Shown one piece after another: positions 40,086 to 49,888 of a stretch of DNA of 49,972 bases (the stretch's first letter is position 1; every line of letters begins with the position of its first letter). This DNA is from Muribaculaceae bacterium (GTDB lineage: Bacteria > Bacteroidota > Bacteroidia > Bacteroidales > Muribaculaceae). The position numbers and the translations under genes were made by a program. The stretch is taken from contig VSPN01000012.1 in NCBI GenBank assembly GCA_009775355.1, forward strand, positions 1 through 49,972, written 5' to 3'. Below the pieces are notes generated by a model, which was not told where the DNA came from, searched no databases, and saw only the letters and a program-made list of their open reading frames with translations.

Positions 40086-40937
40086 TTATTTGTTTACTGA
40101 ATTCAGATAGCATTCGAGGGTGTTCTCCATCAGGCAGGCGCGAGTCATCGGGCCTACGCCTCCGGGCACCGGTGTTATGACAGACGCTTTCTCGCACACG
40201 GCATCGTAGTCCACGTCGCCGGCGAGTTTGCCGGTCTCCGGATCACGGTTTACACCCACGTCGATCACCACAGCCCCGGGAGCGACCATGTCGGCAGTCA
40301 CCATGCGTAGACGCCCCACCGCAGCGACAAGAATATCGGCCTGACGGGTGATCTCGGCAAGGTTTGCGGTGCGGCTGTGAGCCACGGTCACTGTGGCGTT
40401 TCGGTCGAGAAGCATCTTGGCCATCGGAAGGCCGACGATATTGCTGCGTCCGATCACCACGGCGCGTTTTCCCTCGATCTCTACTCCAGCCTCCTCAAGC
40501 ATTCGGATCACGCCTTTGGGCGTGCACGGATAGACGCATGGACGTTTCTGCCAGAGTGAGGCTACGTTCGATGGATGGAAGCCGTCGACATCTTTCTCGC
40601 AGGCTATCGCCTCGATCACGCGGTCCTCGTCGATGTGACGCGGCACAGGGAGCTGCACAAGCACGCCGTCGACCGCCGGATCGGCGTTTAGATCGGCGAT
40701 GGTCTTCAGAAGCTCGGCCTCTGTAGTCTGCTCGGGCAGACGGATGGTCGTGCTCTTGTAGCCGACCTGCTCGGCGTCTTTGCCTTTTGACTTGACGTAT
40801 GACTGGCTTGCGGGATCCTCACCCACGAGTATGACGGCGAGATGAGGTGCCCGGCCATATTTCTCTACCAATGCGGGCACCTGCTCCGCTATGCCCTGCT
40901 TGATCTTTGCAGCAAGGTCTTTTCCACTTATTATCAT
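40086..40937 (-). CDS. folD: Bifunctional methylenetetrahydrofolate dehydrogenase/cyclohydrolase
   Basis: A 283-residue FolD, which interconverts 5,10-methylene-, methenyl- and 10-formyl-tetrahydrofolate. The catalytic YxxxK motif is Y47/K51. The substrate-binding DGVLVQLPVP segment, the Rossmann segment VVIGRSNIVGLPMA, and TPVPGGVGPMT near the C-terminus are all present. 10-formyl-THF is the donor for PurH (and for PurN, absent here), which explains its place within the purine operon between purD and purB. The length is normal. Confidence 0.97.
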   Translation of the reverse strand: MIISGKDLAAKIKQGIAEQVPALVEKYGRAPHLAVILVGEDPASQSYVKSKGKDAEQVGYKSTTIRLPEQTTEAELLKTIADLNADPAVDGVLVQLPVPRHIDEDRVIEAIACEKDVDGFHPSNVASLWQKRPCVYPCTPKGVIRMLEEAGVEIEGKRAVVIGRSNIVGLPMAKMLLDRNATVTVAHSRTANLAEITRQADILVAAVGRLRMVTADMVAPGAVVIDVGVNRDPETGKLAGDVDYDAVCEKASVITPVPGGVGPMTRACLMENTLECYLNSVNK

Positions 40938-40969
40938 TGTATGTCGGTTTGCTCGAATATCTGTTTATG

Positions 40970-42217
40970 TTATGCCTCCTTGGCTCCGATATCGCTGCGG
41001 TTGAAGAGTCCGCTGCAGTCCACTTTCCCTACGGCGTCATAGGCGGCCTTGCGGGCCGCGGCGAGAGTATCGCCCTCGCCGAGCACCATGAGCACGCGTC
41101 CGCCTACGGTCAGGGTCTTCCCGTCGCGCCAGGCGGTGCCCATGTGGTAGACGGGGGTCTTGATGTCTTCGAGTCCGCGGACAGGATAGCCTTTCTCATA
41201 TTTGCCCGGATAGCCTATGGCCGCCATTACGACGCCGAGCACAGACTCCTCTTTCCACTCGGTCTCGAACTCGCGTCCCTCCACGGCAGCCTCGATGAGA
41301 TCGTAAAAATCGCTCTTGAGTCTGGGAAGAACCACCTCTGTCTCGGGGTCGCCGAAACGTGCGTTGAACTCTATGACTTTCGGAGTGCCTTTGTGGAGTA
41401 TGAGTCCTCCGTAGAGTACGCCTGTAAAGGGTACACCCTCCTTGACCATTGCCTCGGCCACCGGACGCAGTATTGTCTCAAGCGCTGTCTGGCGGATCTC
41501 AGTGGTGACGAACGGCACAGGTGAATATGCACCCATACCGCCGGTGTTGGGTCCGGCGTCGTGATCGTATGCACGTTTGTGGTCGCGCGCTATGTCAAGA
41601 GGATAGAGGCGGTCACCGTTAACAAGACACATGAATGAGAACTCCGGGCCGTCGAGGAATTCCTCTATCACCACCCGACCCTTGCCGAATGCCTCGTCAA
41701 GGAGCATGTCGCGCAGGGCATCCTCGGCCTCGCTGAGCGTAAGCGCCACAACGACACCCTTGCCGGCGGCGAGTCCGTCATATTTGATGACTACCGGTAT
41801 CGGTCCGGCCTTGACATACGCCAGAGCCTCGTCGAAATCGCTGAACGTGCGGTAGGCGGCTGTCGGTATGTCGTGACGCGCCATGAGATCCTTGGCATAT
41901 TCCTTTGAACTCTCTATGCGTGCGGCGGCTTTGGTCGGGCCGAATATAGCCAGACCGGCCTCGCGGAACGCATCGACAATACCTGCGGCCAGAGAAGCCT
42001 CGGGGCCTACGACTGTCATGTCGATGGCGTTGGATTTCGCGAATTCAAGAAGCGCCGGAATGTCCGACACCTGTATAGGCACACATTCTGCCTGAGCGCC
42101 TATTCCGGCGTTGCCGGGCGCGCAATATATCTTCGACACCTTCGCCGAGCGCGACAGGCTGTCTACTATGGCGTGGCAACGGCCTCCGCCGCCGACCACG
42201 AGAACTTTTTTAGACAT
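40970..42217 (-). CDS. purD: Phosphoribosylamine-glycine ligase (GAR synthetase)
   Basis: A 415-residue ATP-grasp enzyme that makes glycinamide ribonucleotide from phosphoribosylamine and glycine. It starts with the N-domain KVLVVGGGGRCHAI. The ATP-grasp segment VVIKYDGLAAGKGVVVA, GPEFSFMCLVNG, and the metal-binding EFNARFGDPE motif all fit PurD. The length is typical. Upstream, an 82-base gap carries a GC-rich hairpin with a T-rich tail, so purD and the genes after it may be expressed at a different level from purH. It lies 32 bases before folD. Confidence 0.97.
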   Translation of the reverse strand: MSKKVLVVGGGGRCHAIVDSLSRSAKVSKIYCAPGNAGIGAQAECVPIQVSDIPALLEFAKSNAIDMTVVGPEASLAAGIVDAFREAGLAIFGPTKAAARIESSKEYAKDLMARHDIPTAAYRTFSDFDEALAYVKAGPIPVVIKYDGLAAGKGVVVALTLSEAEDALRDMLLDEAFGKGRVVIEEFLDGPEFSFMCLVNGDRLYPLDIARDHKRAYDHDAGPNTGGMGAYSPVPFVTTEIRQTALETILRPVAEAMVKEGVPFTGVLYGGLILHKGTPKVIEFNARFGDPETEVVLPRLKSDFYDLIEAAVEGREFETEWKEESVLGVVMAAIGYPGKYEKGYPVRGLEDIKTPVYHMGTAWRDGKTLTVGGRVLMVLGEGDTLAAARKAAYDAVGKVDCSGLFNRSDIGAKEA

Positions 42218-42255
42218 ATGGGTCTGAGGTGTTGTTGCGGTTAAAGAAAAGGAAT

Positions 42256-42283
42256 CAGGCCGGGACGTCGCAGACCCGGCCTG
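42256..42283 (-). terminator. Possible intrinsic terminator between purH and purD
   Basis: Nine-base perfect arms (CAGGCCGGG and CCCGGCCTG) form a stem with a ten-base loop, and the minus strand continues with ATTCCTTTTCTTT. This is the best intrinsic-terminator shape in the purine block. Since the gap is only 82 bases and purD follows, it may act as a partial terminator or attenuator. Confidence 0.6.
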
Positions 42284-42299
42284 TCGATCTGGCTGATTG

Positions 42300-43829
42300 T
42301 CAGTGCTTGAAGTGACGCATACCTGTGAAGAGCATGGCTATGCCCTTCTCATCGGCCTTCTTCACGGAATCCTCGTCGCGGATGCTGCCTCCGGGCTGCA
42401 CTATGGCTGTGACGCCGTAACGCGACGCCTGCTCGACGGTGTCGTCAAACGGAAGGAATCCGTCGGAAGCGAGCACCAGACCGCTGCCTGCACCTGCCGC
42501 CCTGGCCTCTTCGAGTGCGATGGTAGCAGAACCCACACGGTTCATCTGGCCGGCACCCACTCCGAGGGTCGCGCCATTCTTTACAACCACAATGGCGTTT
42601 GACTTGACATGCTTCACGATCTTCCAGCCGAAGTCCATGTCGGCGAGTTCGCGGGCGTCGGGATGTCGCCCGGTCACTGTCATCGCATCGGTGATTTCGA
42701 GGCATTCGGTGTCGGCGTCCTGAACGAGAAGACCGCCTGTCACGCCGACATAGCGGGGACGCTTCTCCCCTTTCTCTTCCATCTTCACCTCAAGGAGACG
42801 GAGATTCTTCTTCTTCGAGAAGATCTCGAGAGCCTCTGCGGTGAACGACGGAGCCATGACTATCTCAAGGAAGATGGGTTTCATCTGAAGAGCCACTTCG
42901 GCTGTCACTTCGCGGTTGAATGCCACTATGCCGCCGTAGATGCTGACTTTGTCAGCCTCGTAGGCACGGGTCCACGCGTCGAGCACATCCGCCCCGACAG
43001 CAGCACCGCAGGGGTTCATGTGCTTGAGTCCGACACAGAACGGCTCGCTGAATTCGCTCACGATCTCAAGAGCGGCGTTGGCGTCCTGAATATTGTTGTA
43101 CGACAGTTCTTTGCCCTGAAGCTGACGCGCAGTGGCCACGCTGTATGAATATTCCACCGGAGTGCGGTAGAACTTGGCGTTCTGGTGGGGATTCTCGCCG
43201 TAACGAAGAGCCTGAACCTCGTCGAAGGCAAGGAACAGTTTCTCGGGTAGTCCTGCCTGACGGCGCATGTATGCCGCGATATGGCTGTCATAGAGAGCTG
43301 TGTGGGTGTAGGCTTTTGCCGAAAGACGCAGACGTGTCTCTTCTGTCGTGTTGCCGTTGGCGCGGATCTCGTCGAGCACTGTCGCGTAATCGTCGGGTTC
43401 GCACACCACTGTCACGCTCTTGCAGTTCTTGGCCGCGGAGCGGAGCATGGAGGGACCGCCTATGTCGATGTTCTCGATTGCGTCGGCAAGTGTGACGTCG
43501 GGTTTGGCGACAGTTGCCTCGAACGGATAGAGGTTCACGCACACGAGGTCGATGAGACCGATGCCGTTCTCGGCAAGCTGTTCCATGTCGCTTTCAAGGT
43601 CGCGGCGGCCCAGAAGGGCACCGTGCACCTTGGGGTGGAGCGTCTTTACGCGTCCGCCGCAGATTTCGGGAAAACCTGTGATCTCGCTTATGCCGGTCAC
43701 TTCAAGACCGCTGTCGAGAAGCATCTTCATGGTGCCTCCGGTGGCGATGATCTCCCATCCCATTTCCTTGAGGGAACGGGCGAAATCGACCACACCCCTC
43801 TTATCGCTTACGCTTATTAAAGCTTTCAT
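42300..43829 (-). CDS. purH: AICAR formyltransferase/IMP cyclohydrolase
   Basis: A 509-residue bifunctional PurH. The N-terminal MGS-like domain (about 1-130; ALISVSDKRGVVDFA start, TLHPKVHGALLGRRD) is the IMP cyclohydrolase. The C-terminal domain transfers a formyl group from 10-formyl-THF to AICAR, with K269/H270 in LKHMNPCGAA as catalytic residues. The two steps finish IMP. The length is near the usual 510-530. It is 21 bases after purM and is followed by the hairpin before purD. Confidence 0.97.
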   Translation of the reverse strand: MKALISVSDKRGVVDFARSLKEMGWEIIATGGTMKMLLDSGLEVTGISEITGFPEICGGRVKTLHPKVHGALLGRRDLESDMEQLAENGIGLIDLVCVNLYPFEATVAKPDVTLADAIENIDIGGPSMLRSAAKNCKSVTVVCEPDDYATVLDEIRANGNTTEETRLRLSAKAYTHTALYDSHIAAYMRRQAGLPEKLFLAFDEVQALRYGENPHQNAKFYRTPVEYSYSVATARQLQGKELSYNNIQDANAALEIVSEFSEPFCVGLKHMNPCGAAVGADVLDAWTRAYEADKVSIYGGIVAFNREVTAEVALQMKPIFLEIVMAPSFTAEALEIFSKKKNLRLLEVKMEEKGEKRPRYVGVTGGLLVQDADTECLEITDAMTVTGRHPDARELADMDFGWKIVKHVKSNAIVVVKNGATLGVGAGQMNRVGSATIALEEARAAGAGSGLVLASDGFLPFDDTVEQASRYGVTAIVQPGGSIRDEDSVKKADEKGIAMLFTGMRHFKH

Positions 43830-43850
43830 TTGTTCTTGTTTCTTACTTGA

Positions 43851-44876
43851 TCAGACGAGGGTAACGCCCTCGCCTTTGACTACTTTACCTATCACTGAAG
43901 CCTCTATGCCGGAACTGCGGAGTGACTCCACGGCCTTCACCGCATCGGCGGCACTCACGGCCACAACCATGCCGATGCCCATGTTGAAGATGTTGAACAT
44001 CTCGCGGCGGGGCAGGTTGCCGTATTTGCGCAGAAGCTCGAAGACGGGCAGTATTGTCCAACTGCCATCCTTGATCTCGACTCCGAGTCCTTCGCCGAGT
44101 ATGCGGGGGATGTTCTCGTCGAATCCGCCTCCTGTGATGTGGGCCACGCCGTGCACGTCGACCTGCTTCATCAGCTCGAGAACCGGCTTGACGTAAATGG
44201 CGGTCGGAGTGAGGAGCATATCGCCGAGAGTCTTGTCTCCGGTCTCCTCGTAACGAGAACCGAGGTCAAGGCCTGCGTCGGCCACGATCTTACGCACGAG
44301 CGAGAAACCGTTGGAGTGGACTCCGGTCGAGGGTAGACCGACGAGCACGTCGCCTTCGGCGACTTTGGATCCGTCGATAAGGTCATCTTTCTCGACAGCG
44401 CCCACAGTGAATCCGGCGATATCATAATCTTCGGGGGCATACATGCCGGGCATCTCGGCAGTCTCGCCTCCGACAAGCGCGCAACCTGCCTGACGGCAGC
44501 CTTCGGCTACACCCGAGACGATAGCCTCCACCACTGCCGGACGGTTGTGCCCCACGGCCACATAGTCGAGGAAGAGCAGCGGCTGCGCTCCCTGGGCAAG
44601 GACATCGTTGACGCACATGGCCACGGCATCAATGCCGATCGTGTCGTGACGGTTCAGCTCGAATGCGATCTTGAGCTTGGTGCCGACGCCGTCGGTGCCG
44701 CTCACAAGGATCGGGTGGCGATAGCCGAGCGAGCCGAGGTCGAACATGCCTCCGAACGCGCCTATACCCCCCATGCAGCCCAGACGTGCGGTCGATGCCA
44801 CATGCTTCTTGATGCGGCTCACCACCTCATAGCCGGCCTCGAGGTTCACTCCTGAAGCCTCATAACTTTTTGCCAT
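43851..44876 (-). CDS. purM: Phosphoribosylformylglycinamidine cyclo-ligase (AIR synthetase)
   Basis: A 341-residue AIR synthetase that closes the imidazole ring using ATP. Characteristic are SGVNLEAGYEVVSRIK at the start, the GTDGVGTKLKIA phosphate-binding segment, GIDAVAMCVNDVLAQGA, and GGGFDENIPRIL in the C-terminal domain. It belongs to the PurM/PurL ATPase superfamily. The length is typical. It is ten bases after purC and 21 bases before purH. Confidence 0.97.
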   Translation of the reverse strand: MAKSYEASGVNLEAGYEVVSRIKKHVASTARLGCMGGIGAFGGMFDLGSLGYRHPILVSGTDGVGTKLKIAFELNRHDTIGIDAVAMCVNDVLAQGAQPLLFLDYVAVGHNRPAVVEAIVSGVAEGCRQAGCALVGGETAEMPGMYAPEDYDIAGFTVGAVEKDDLIDGSKVAEGDVLVGLPSTGVHSNGFSLVRKIVADAGLDLGSRYEETGDKTLGDMLLTPTAIYVKPVLELMKQVDVHGVAHITGGGFDENIPRILGEGLGVEIKDGSWTILPVFELLRKYGNLPRREMFNIFNMGIGMVVAVSAADAVKAVESLRSSGIEASVIGKVVKGEGVTLV

Positions 44877-44887
44877 TGTATGCCCGG

Positions 44888-45601
44888 TTATTTGAGTGAG
44901 TTAAGACGGCTGTCGATCTCTTCGTAAGCACCGATCACATTGCCGAGGTCGCGGCGGAAACGATCCTTGTCGAGTTTCTCGTTTGTAGTGGCGTCCCAGA
45001 GACGGCAGGTATCGGGACTGATCTCGTCGGCGAGGACGATTTTGCCGTCGGCTGTCTTGCCGAACTCGATCTTGAAGTCTACAAGACGGATGTTGATCTT
45101 GGCGAAGATCTCTTTGAGAAGCTGGTTGATGCGTGCCGTCATATCGTAGATCTCGGCAAGTTCCTCATAGGTGGCCGCACCGAGTGCCACTGCGTGGTGA
45201 TCGTTGATCAGCGGGTCACCGAGAGCATCGTCCTTGTAGCAGATCTCCATGATTGTGTTGGGAGCGGGAGTACCCTCCTCGATGCCGAGGCGTTTCGCCA
45301 TCGAACCGGCGATGATGTTGCGCACGATCACTTCAAGGGGAACTATGCTCACTTTGTGGCATAGCTGCTCGCGGTCATTGAGAGTCTCGATATAGTGGGT
45401 CGGGATGCCGGCCTCGTTGAGCTTCTTGAAGATGATTGTGGTGATCTCGTTGTTGAGAACGCCCTTGTTGTCGATTGTGGCCTTCTTGAGGTTGTTGAAG
45501 GCTGTCGCCGCATCCTTGTAGTGGATAACCACAAGATTCTCGTCATCTGTCGCGTACACCTGTTTTGCTTTGCCCTCATAGAGCATCTCTTTCTTTTCCA
45601 T
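44888..45601 (-). CDS. purC: SAICAR synthetase
   Basis: A 237-residue SAICAR synthetase, which joins CAIR and aspartate with ATP. The start KKEMLYEGKAKQVYAT is the glycine/lysine-rich ATP-binding strand of the family. The middle segments LEVIVRNIIAGSM and DFKIEFGK and the metal-binding LADEISPDTCRLWD are diagnostic. The length matches the short bacterial form. A 93-base gap with a large hairpin separates it from purL. Confidence 0.97.
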   Translation of the reverse strand: MEKKEMLYEGKAKQVYATDDENLVVIHYKDAATAFNNLKKATIDNKGVLNNEITTIIFKKLNEAGIPTHYIETLNDREQLCHKVSIVPLEVIVRNIIAGSMAKRLGIEEGTPAPNTIMEICYKDDALGDPLINDHHAVALGAATYEELAEIYDMTARINQLLKEIFAKINIRLVDFKIEFGKTADGKIVLADEISPDTCRLWDATTNEKLDKDRFRRDLGNVIGAYEEIDSRLNSLK

Positions 45602-45651
45602 GTGAATAGGTATATGAAATTTTAAATTTTTTCTGTCTGATACCGGATATA

Positions 45652-45679
45652 GGCGAGTGTCCGGATCCGGACACCCGCT
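45652..45679 (-). other. Large palindromic hairpin between purL and purC
   Basis: An 18-base perfect palindrome, GTGTCCGGATCCGGACAC, at 45657-45674 is extended by three further base pairs beyond one mismatch. It lies 20 bases after the purL stop and about 55 bases before purC, with no T-run directly behind it. It could stabilise the upstream mRNA or adjust expression of purC onward. Confidence 0.55.
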
Positions 45680-45694
45680 TATTCCATAGGTTTA

Positions 45695-48600
45695 TTATTT
45701 TTTACGGAAGTAATTGACTGCGTTGCGGAATATATTCTGCGACTTGTCGCCGGTCACATTCTTCAACAGCCCCTCGCGATAACGCTCGGAGTGTCCCATC
45801 TTGCCGAGAATCCGGCCGTCGGGCGATATGATTCCCTCGATGGCCCATGTCGAGCCGTTGGGATTCTCGGGTGACTGCATTGTGGCGTGTCCGGTGGCGG
45901 GATCGGCATACTGGAATGCGATCTGACCGTTCTCAAGAAGCGTCTGGCGCATCTTCTCGTCAGCCACGAATTTACCCTCGCCGTGCGACATGGCGACTGA
46001 ATGCAGCTGACCGACAGCAAACGATCCGAGCCATGGCGATGCCGTGGTGCCGACGCGTGTCACTGCGATCTGCGATATGTGGCGGTTGATATCGTTGCGG
46101 AATAGTGTCGGCGAGTCGGGAGTCAATTCACCGATCTTGCCGAACGGCAGCAGACCGGATTTGACAAGAGCCTGGAAGCCGTTGCAGATTCCGAGTATGA
46201 GTCCGCCGCGCGCCATAAGCCTCTCGACCGCCGCACGCACTTCTGCGTTCAGAAGGACTGTGGCTATGAATTTGCCGGAACCATCGGGTTCATCGGCTGC
46301 AGAGAAGCCGCCGCTTATCGCCAGTATATGACATTCGTCTATATTCCTTGCCATCTCGGCGCATGAATCTGAAATGTCGTTTGCCGACAGATTGCGGAAT
46401 ACACTTACGCGTACATCCGCACCCTCTCCGGCAAAGGCCACCTGCATGTCGTAGTCGCAGTTCGTACCGGGGAAAACCGGCAGATATACCACCGGAGTCC
46501 CGACTGCTTCTCCCGGATATTCGGAAGCCTTGCGGTCGCATGCCGCATCGAGAGCGTCTCCGGCTGTCGGCGCGGTATCGGGATACACTGCGTTGAATTT
46601 CTCGCGCACCTTCTCCGCGAGCATGTCGATCGGGAAACGATGGTGCTCGATCATCACGGTCGGTTCGGCAACGGTCGATCCGATGAACTCTGCGCCCGGT
46701 ATGTCTATCGGCTCGACGGCTTCGATCACTATTGAACCGTAGGCGGCGTCAAAGAGTGCATCCTTGTCGTATGAGACGTCGGCGCCAATGCGGTTGCCGA
46801 GCGACATCTTGACAATCGCCTCAGCGAGTCCGCCGAAGCCTATCGCAAAGGCACTGATTATTTTGCCGGCCCGGATCTCGCGGTTAACGGCATCGTAGGC
46901 CGCCGAGAGGGCTGCGGTGTTGGGCATGCCTGATGCAAGCGGAGTGTGCTTTACAAGATATAGTCCGCTGCCGGCTTTCTTGAACTCAGGGCTGATTACG
47001 TCGCGGGTATCGACCGGAGCGACTCCGAAAGCGATCAGAGTCGGAGGAACGCTGATATCGCCGAATGTGCCGCTCATCGAGTCTTTGCCGCCGATCGACG
47101 GGAGTCCGAGTTCTTTCTGCATGCGGAGCGCACCGAGCAGAGCAGCAAGAGGCTTGCCCCAGGCCTTCTCCGAATTCATGCGCTCGAAATACTCCTGATA
47201 CGAGAACCTCATGCGGCGGAAATCGGCTCCTGCAGCCACTGATTTGGCCACAGTCTCCACAACAGCATAAGCCGCGCCGTGGTAAGGGCTCCAAGAGGTT
47301 ATGAACGGATTGAATCCCCACGCCATCATGCTGGCGGTGTTTGTGAAATGAGCCCCGACCGGGAGTTTCTGCACGCTGACCTGGGTCTCCGTGCCATTGG
47401 TCGCGCCGCCGAAGGGCATAAGCACTGTCGAAGCACCGATCGAAGAGTCGAACATCTCGATCAGACCGCGCTGCGAAGTGACATTGGGATCAAGCAGGTT
47501 GTTTACAAATTTAGCGTCGAAGTCGCCGCCTTCCACCTGGCGGAGGAACGGATCTCCGGGCTTCACGGCCTCTATTCGCGCCTTGGCGAAATGGGGAGCA
47601 CCGGCCGAGTCGATAAACTCGCGGCTGAGATCTGCCACAATCTTTCCGTCGCGGAAGAGCCTCATGCGTCCGGAATCGGTCACGTCGGCCACATGTCGCA
47701 CCTCTATGTTCTCCTCATGGCAATAGCGCATGAATTCCTCCATGTCCTTGGCTTCGACAACCGCCGACATGCGCTCCTGGCTCTCTGATATGGCGAGCTC
47801 GGTGGCGTTCAGGCCTTCATATTTTGTGGTGACCCGGTCGAGGTATATGTCGAGACCGTCGGTAAGTTCGCCTATTGCCACGCTGACGCCTCCGGCACCG
47901 AAGTCGTTTGATTTCTTTATGAGACGCGTCACCTCTGGGCGACGGAACAGGCGCGAGAGCTTACGCTCTTCGGGAGCGTTGCCTTTCTGCACCTCGCTGC
48001 CACACATTTCGAGCGACGCCTCTGTGTGCTCTTTCGACGATCCGGTGGCACCTCCGATACCATCGCGGCCTGTGCGGCCTCCGAACATCAGCACCACATC
48101 GCCTGCCGCCGGTCTCTCGCGACGCACATCCTTGGCGCGGACCGCACCGGCCACCGCGCCGACCTCAAGCCTCTTTGCCACATATCCGGGGTGATACACC
48201 TCGCGGACGTGAGTGGTGGCAAGACCGATCTGGTTGCCGTATGAAGAGTAACCGGCCGCCGCGCCGCGTGTGATGACGCGCTGTGGAAGCTTGCCGGCGA
48301 GGGTCTCTCCGACAGGCTGGTATATATCGCCCGCGCCTGTGAGGCGCATGGCCTGATAGACATAGCTGCGGCCGCTCAGCGGATCGCGGATTGCTCCGCC
48401 CAGACACGTCGACGCGCCCCCGAACGGTTCGATCTCGGTGGGATGGTTATGGGTCTCGTTTTTGAACTGGAGAAGCCATTTCTCGATCTCTCCGTCCACA
48501 TCGACATCCACATAGATGCTGCAGGCGTTGTTCTCCTCGCTCTGCTCAAGGTCGTCGAGCATTCCGTTGGCGCGGAGCCAACGTGCGCCGATTGTGGCGA

Positions 48601-49405
48601 GATCCATAAGACAGAGGGGCTTGTCGTCGCGTCCCAGATCGGCACGCATACGGTTCCAGAGGCCGAGGCTCTCGCGGATCTCAGCGGAGATGAATGATTC
48701 TTCGACCTCGATATCGGTCAGACGCGAGGTGAAGGTGGTATGGCGGCAATGGTCGCTCCAATATGTGTCGAGTATCCGCAGCTCGGTCTCGTAAGGATCG
48801 CGGCCCTCGGCGGTGAAATATCTCACCACCTCCATAAGGTCGTCGGCGTTCATGGCGAGACCTGCCTCCCGGCAGTATGCCGCCGCCTCGTCGGCCTTTA
48901 TCTCGCGGAATCCGTCGAGAGTCCTGACCGGAAGGGCGTGGGCGCGCTCCGGCAGGGCAAGCACATCGAGATTCTTGCGGCGCGACTCGACGGTGTTGAT
49001 CAGATAGCGCGAGATCCGCTCCATCTGCTCCCCTGTCACACCGGCATCGAATATGTAAAGACGTGCCGAAAGAATCTCGACATCGGCGTCGGGACTTACA
49101 AGACGCACGCATTCGCGTGCGGCAGAGGCACGCTGGTCGAACTGGCCAGGAAGAGCCTCGACCGCGAGATGCGGAAGACCGTTGATTTCAATGGTGTCGG
49201 AGACTGTGTCGGTGGCAGTCTCGCCGAAGACACCATAACGGGTCTGGTCAAGAAGCTGGTCGGAAAAACCGAACAGATCGTAGACACAGACAAACCGGAG
49301 ATCTTTTATATCAAGACCGAGCGTCGAGTTTAGCTCGTGGCGGAGGCTTTCGGCCTCGACGCGGAACTCGGGGCGTTTCTCGACGAAAATACGGTGGGTT
49401 GTCAT
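45695..49405 (-). CDS. purL: FGAM synthase, long single-chain form
   Basis: A 1236-residue phosphoribosylformylglycinamidine synthase of the large form that fuses the ATPase and glutaminase parts. The N-terminal PurS-like domain and linker are followed by two ATPase halves (KNETHNHPTEIEPFGGAST, later GGKDSMSGTF). The C-terminal class I glutaminase has nucleophile C1074 in GICNGFQA and H1205/E1207 in GHSER. It converts FGAR to FGAM using glutamine and ATP. The long form is known in Bacteroidota, Gammaproteobacteria and eukaryotes, while many other bacteria use separate PurS, PurQ and PurL. It is nine bases after purE. Confidence 0.97.
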   Translation of the reverse strand: MTTHRIFVEKRPEFRVEAESLRHELNSTLGLDIKDLRFVCVYDLFGFSDQLLDQTRYGVFGETATDTVSDTIEINGLPHLAVEALPGQFDQRASAARECVRLVSPDADVEILSARLYIFDAGVTGEQMERISRYLINTVESRRKNLDVLALPERAHALPVRTLDGFREIKADEAAAYCREAGLAMNADDLMEVVRYFTAEGRDPYETELRILDTYWSDHCRHTTFTSRLTDIEVEESFISAEIRESLGLWNRMRADLGRDDKPLCLMDLATIGARWLRANGMLDDLEQSEENNACSIYVDVDVDGEIEKWLLQFKNETHNHPTEIEPFGGASTCLGGAIRDPLSGRSYVYQAMRLTGAGDIYQPVGETLAGKLPQRVITRGAAAGYSSYGNQIGLATTHVREVYHPGYVAKRLEVGAVAGAVRAKDVRRERPAAGDVVLMFGGRTGRDGIGGATGSSKEHTEASLEMCGSEVQKGNAPEERKLSRLFRRPEVTRLIKKSNDFGAGGVSVAIGELTDGLDIYLDRVTTKYEGLNATELAISESQERMSAVVEAKDMEEFMRYCHEENIEVRHVADVTDSGRMRLFRDGKIVADLSREFIDSAGAPHFAKARIEAVKPGDPFLRQVEGGDFDAKFVNNLLDPNVTSQRGLIEMFDSSIGASTVLMPFGGATNGTETQVSVQKLPVGAHFTNTASMMAWGFNPFITSWSPYHGAAYAVVETVAKSVAAGADFRRMRFSYQEYFERMNSEKAWGKPLAALLGALRMQKELGLPSIGGKDSMSGTFGDISVPPTLIAFGVAPVDTRDVISPEFKKAGSGLYLVKHTPLASGMPNTAALSAAYDAVNREIRAGKIISAFAIGFGGLAEAIVKMSLGNRIGADVSYDKDALFDAAYGSIVIEAVEPIDIPGAEFIGSTVAEPTVMIEHHRFPIDMLAEKVREKFNAVYPDTAPTAGDALDAACDRKASEYPGEAVGTPVVYLPVFPGTNCDYDMQVAFAGEGADVRVSVFRNLSANDISDSCAEMARNIDECHILAISGGFSAADEPDGSGKFIATVLLNAEVRAAVERLMARGGLILGICNGFQALVKSGLLPFGKIGELTPDSPTLFRNDINRHISQIAVTRVGTTASPWLGSFAVGQLHSVAMSHGEGKFVADEKMRQTLLENGQIAFQYADPATGHATMQSPENPNGSTWAIEGIISPDGRILGKMGHSERYREGLLKNVTGDKSQNIFRNAVNYFRKK

Positions 49406-49414
49406 ATCGTTATG

Positions 49415-49888
49415 TCAGATTTCTGTTTCAAGTATTTTGCGTGCCTGCTCGGCGCGGAATTCGCGAAGTTTCCGGTGAAGCGGTTCGTCGGTCACACCCA
49501 TGATCTCGATGGCGAGAAGGGCGGCGTTTTTCGCGCCGTCGATAGCTACTGTTGCCACAGGGATTCCCGAGGGCATCTGCGCCATGGCGAGCAGGGAGTC
49601 AAGGCCGCGGAGAGCCTTCGACATAATGGGCACTCCGATCACAGGGAGGGTCGTGTGGGCAGCTACGACACCGGCAAGATGGGCTGCGCCTCCGGCTGCG
49701 GCGATAAAGGCGACTATGCCGCGTTCGCGCGCGCCTTTGATCCACTCTTCGAGTGCGAGAGGGGTTCGGTGGGCACTGAACACTTTCTTCTCGTAATCAA
49801 CGCCAAACTGATCAAGAATCTCGAACGCGCCTTTCATTACTCCAAGGTCGCTCGTGGATCCCATCACGACTCCTACTTTCATATTCAT
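49415..49888 (-). CDS. purE: N5-CAIR mutase, class I PurE
   Basis: A 157-residue class I PurE with GSTSD (10-14), SAHRTP with catalytic H40, and AGGAAHLAG in the substrate-binding loop. It moves the carboxyl group of N5-CAIR to give CAIR. Class I enzymes normally depend on PurK to make N5-CAIR; no purK is in the window. It is the first gene of the purine block here. The 84 bases upstream hold a hairpin and an AT-rich stretch without a clear -7 box. Confidence 0.95.
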   Translation of the reverse strand: MNMKVGVVMGSTSDLGVMKGAFEILDQFGVDYEKKVFSAHRTPLALEEWIKGARERGIVAFIAAAGGAAHLAGVVAAHTTLPVIGVPIMSKALRGLDSLLAMAQMPSGIPVATVAIDGAKNAALLAIEIMGVTDEPLHRKLREFRAEQARKILETEI

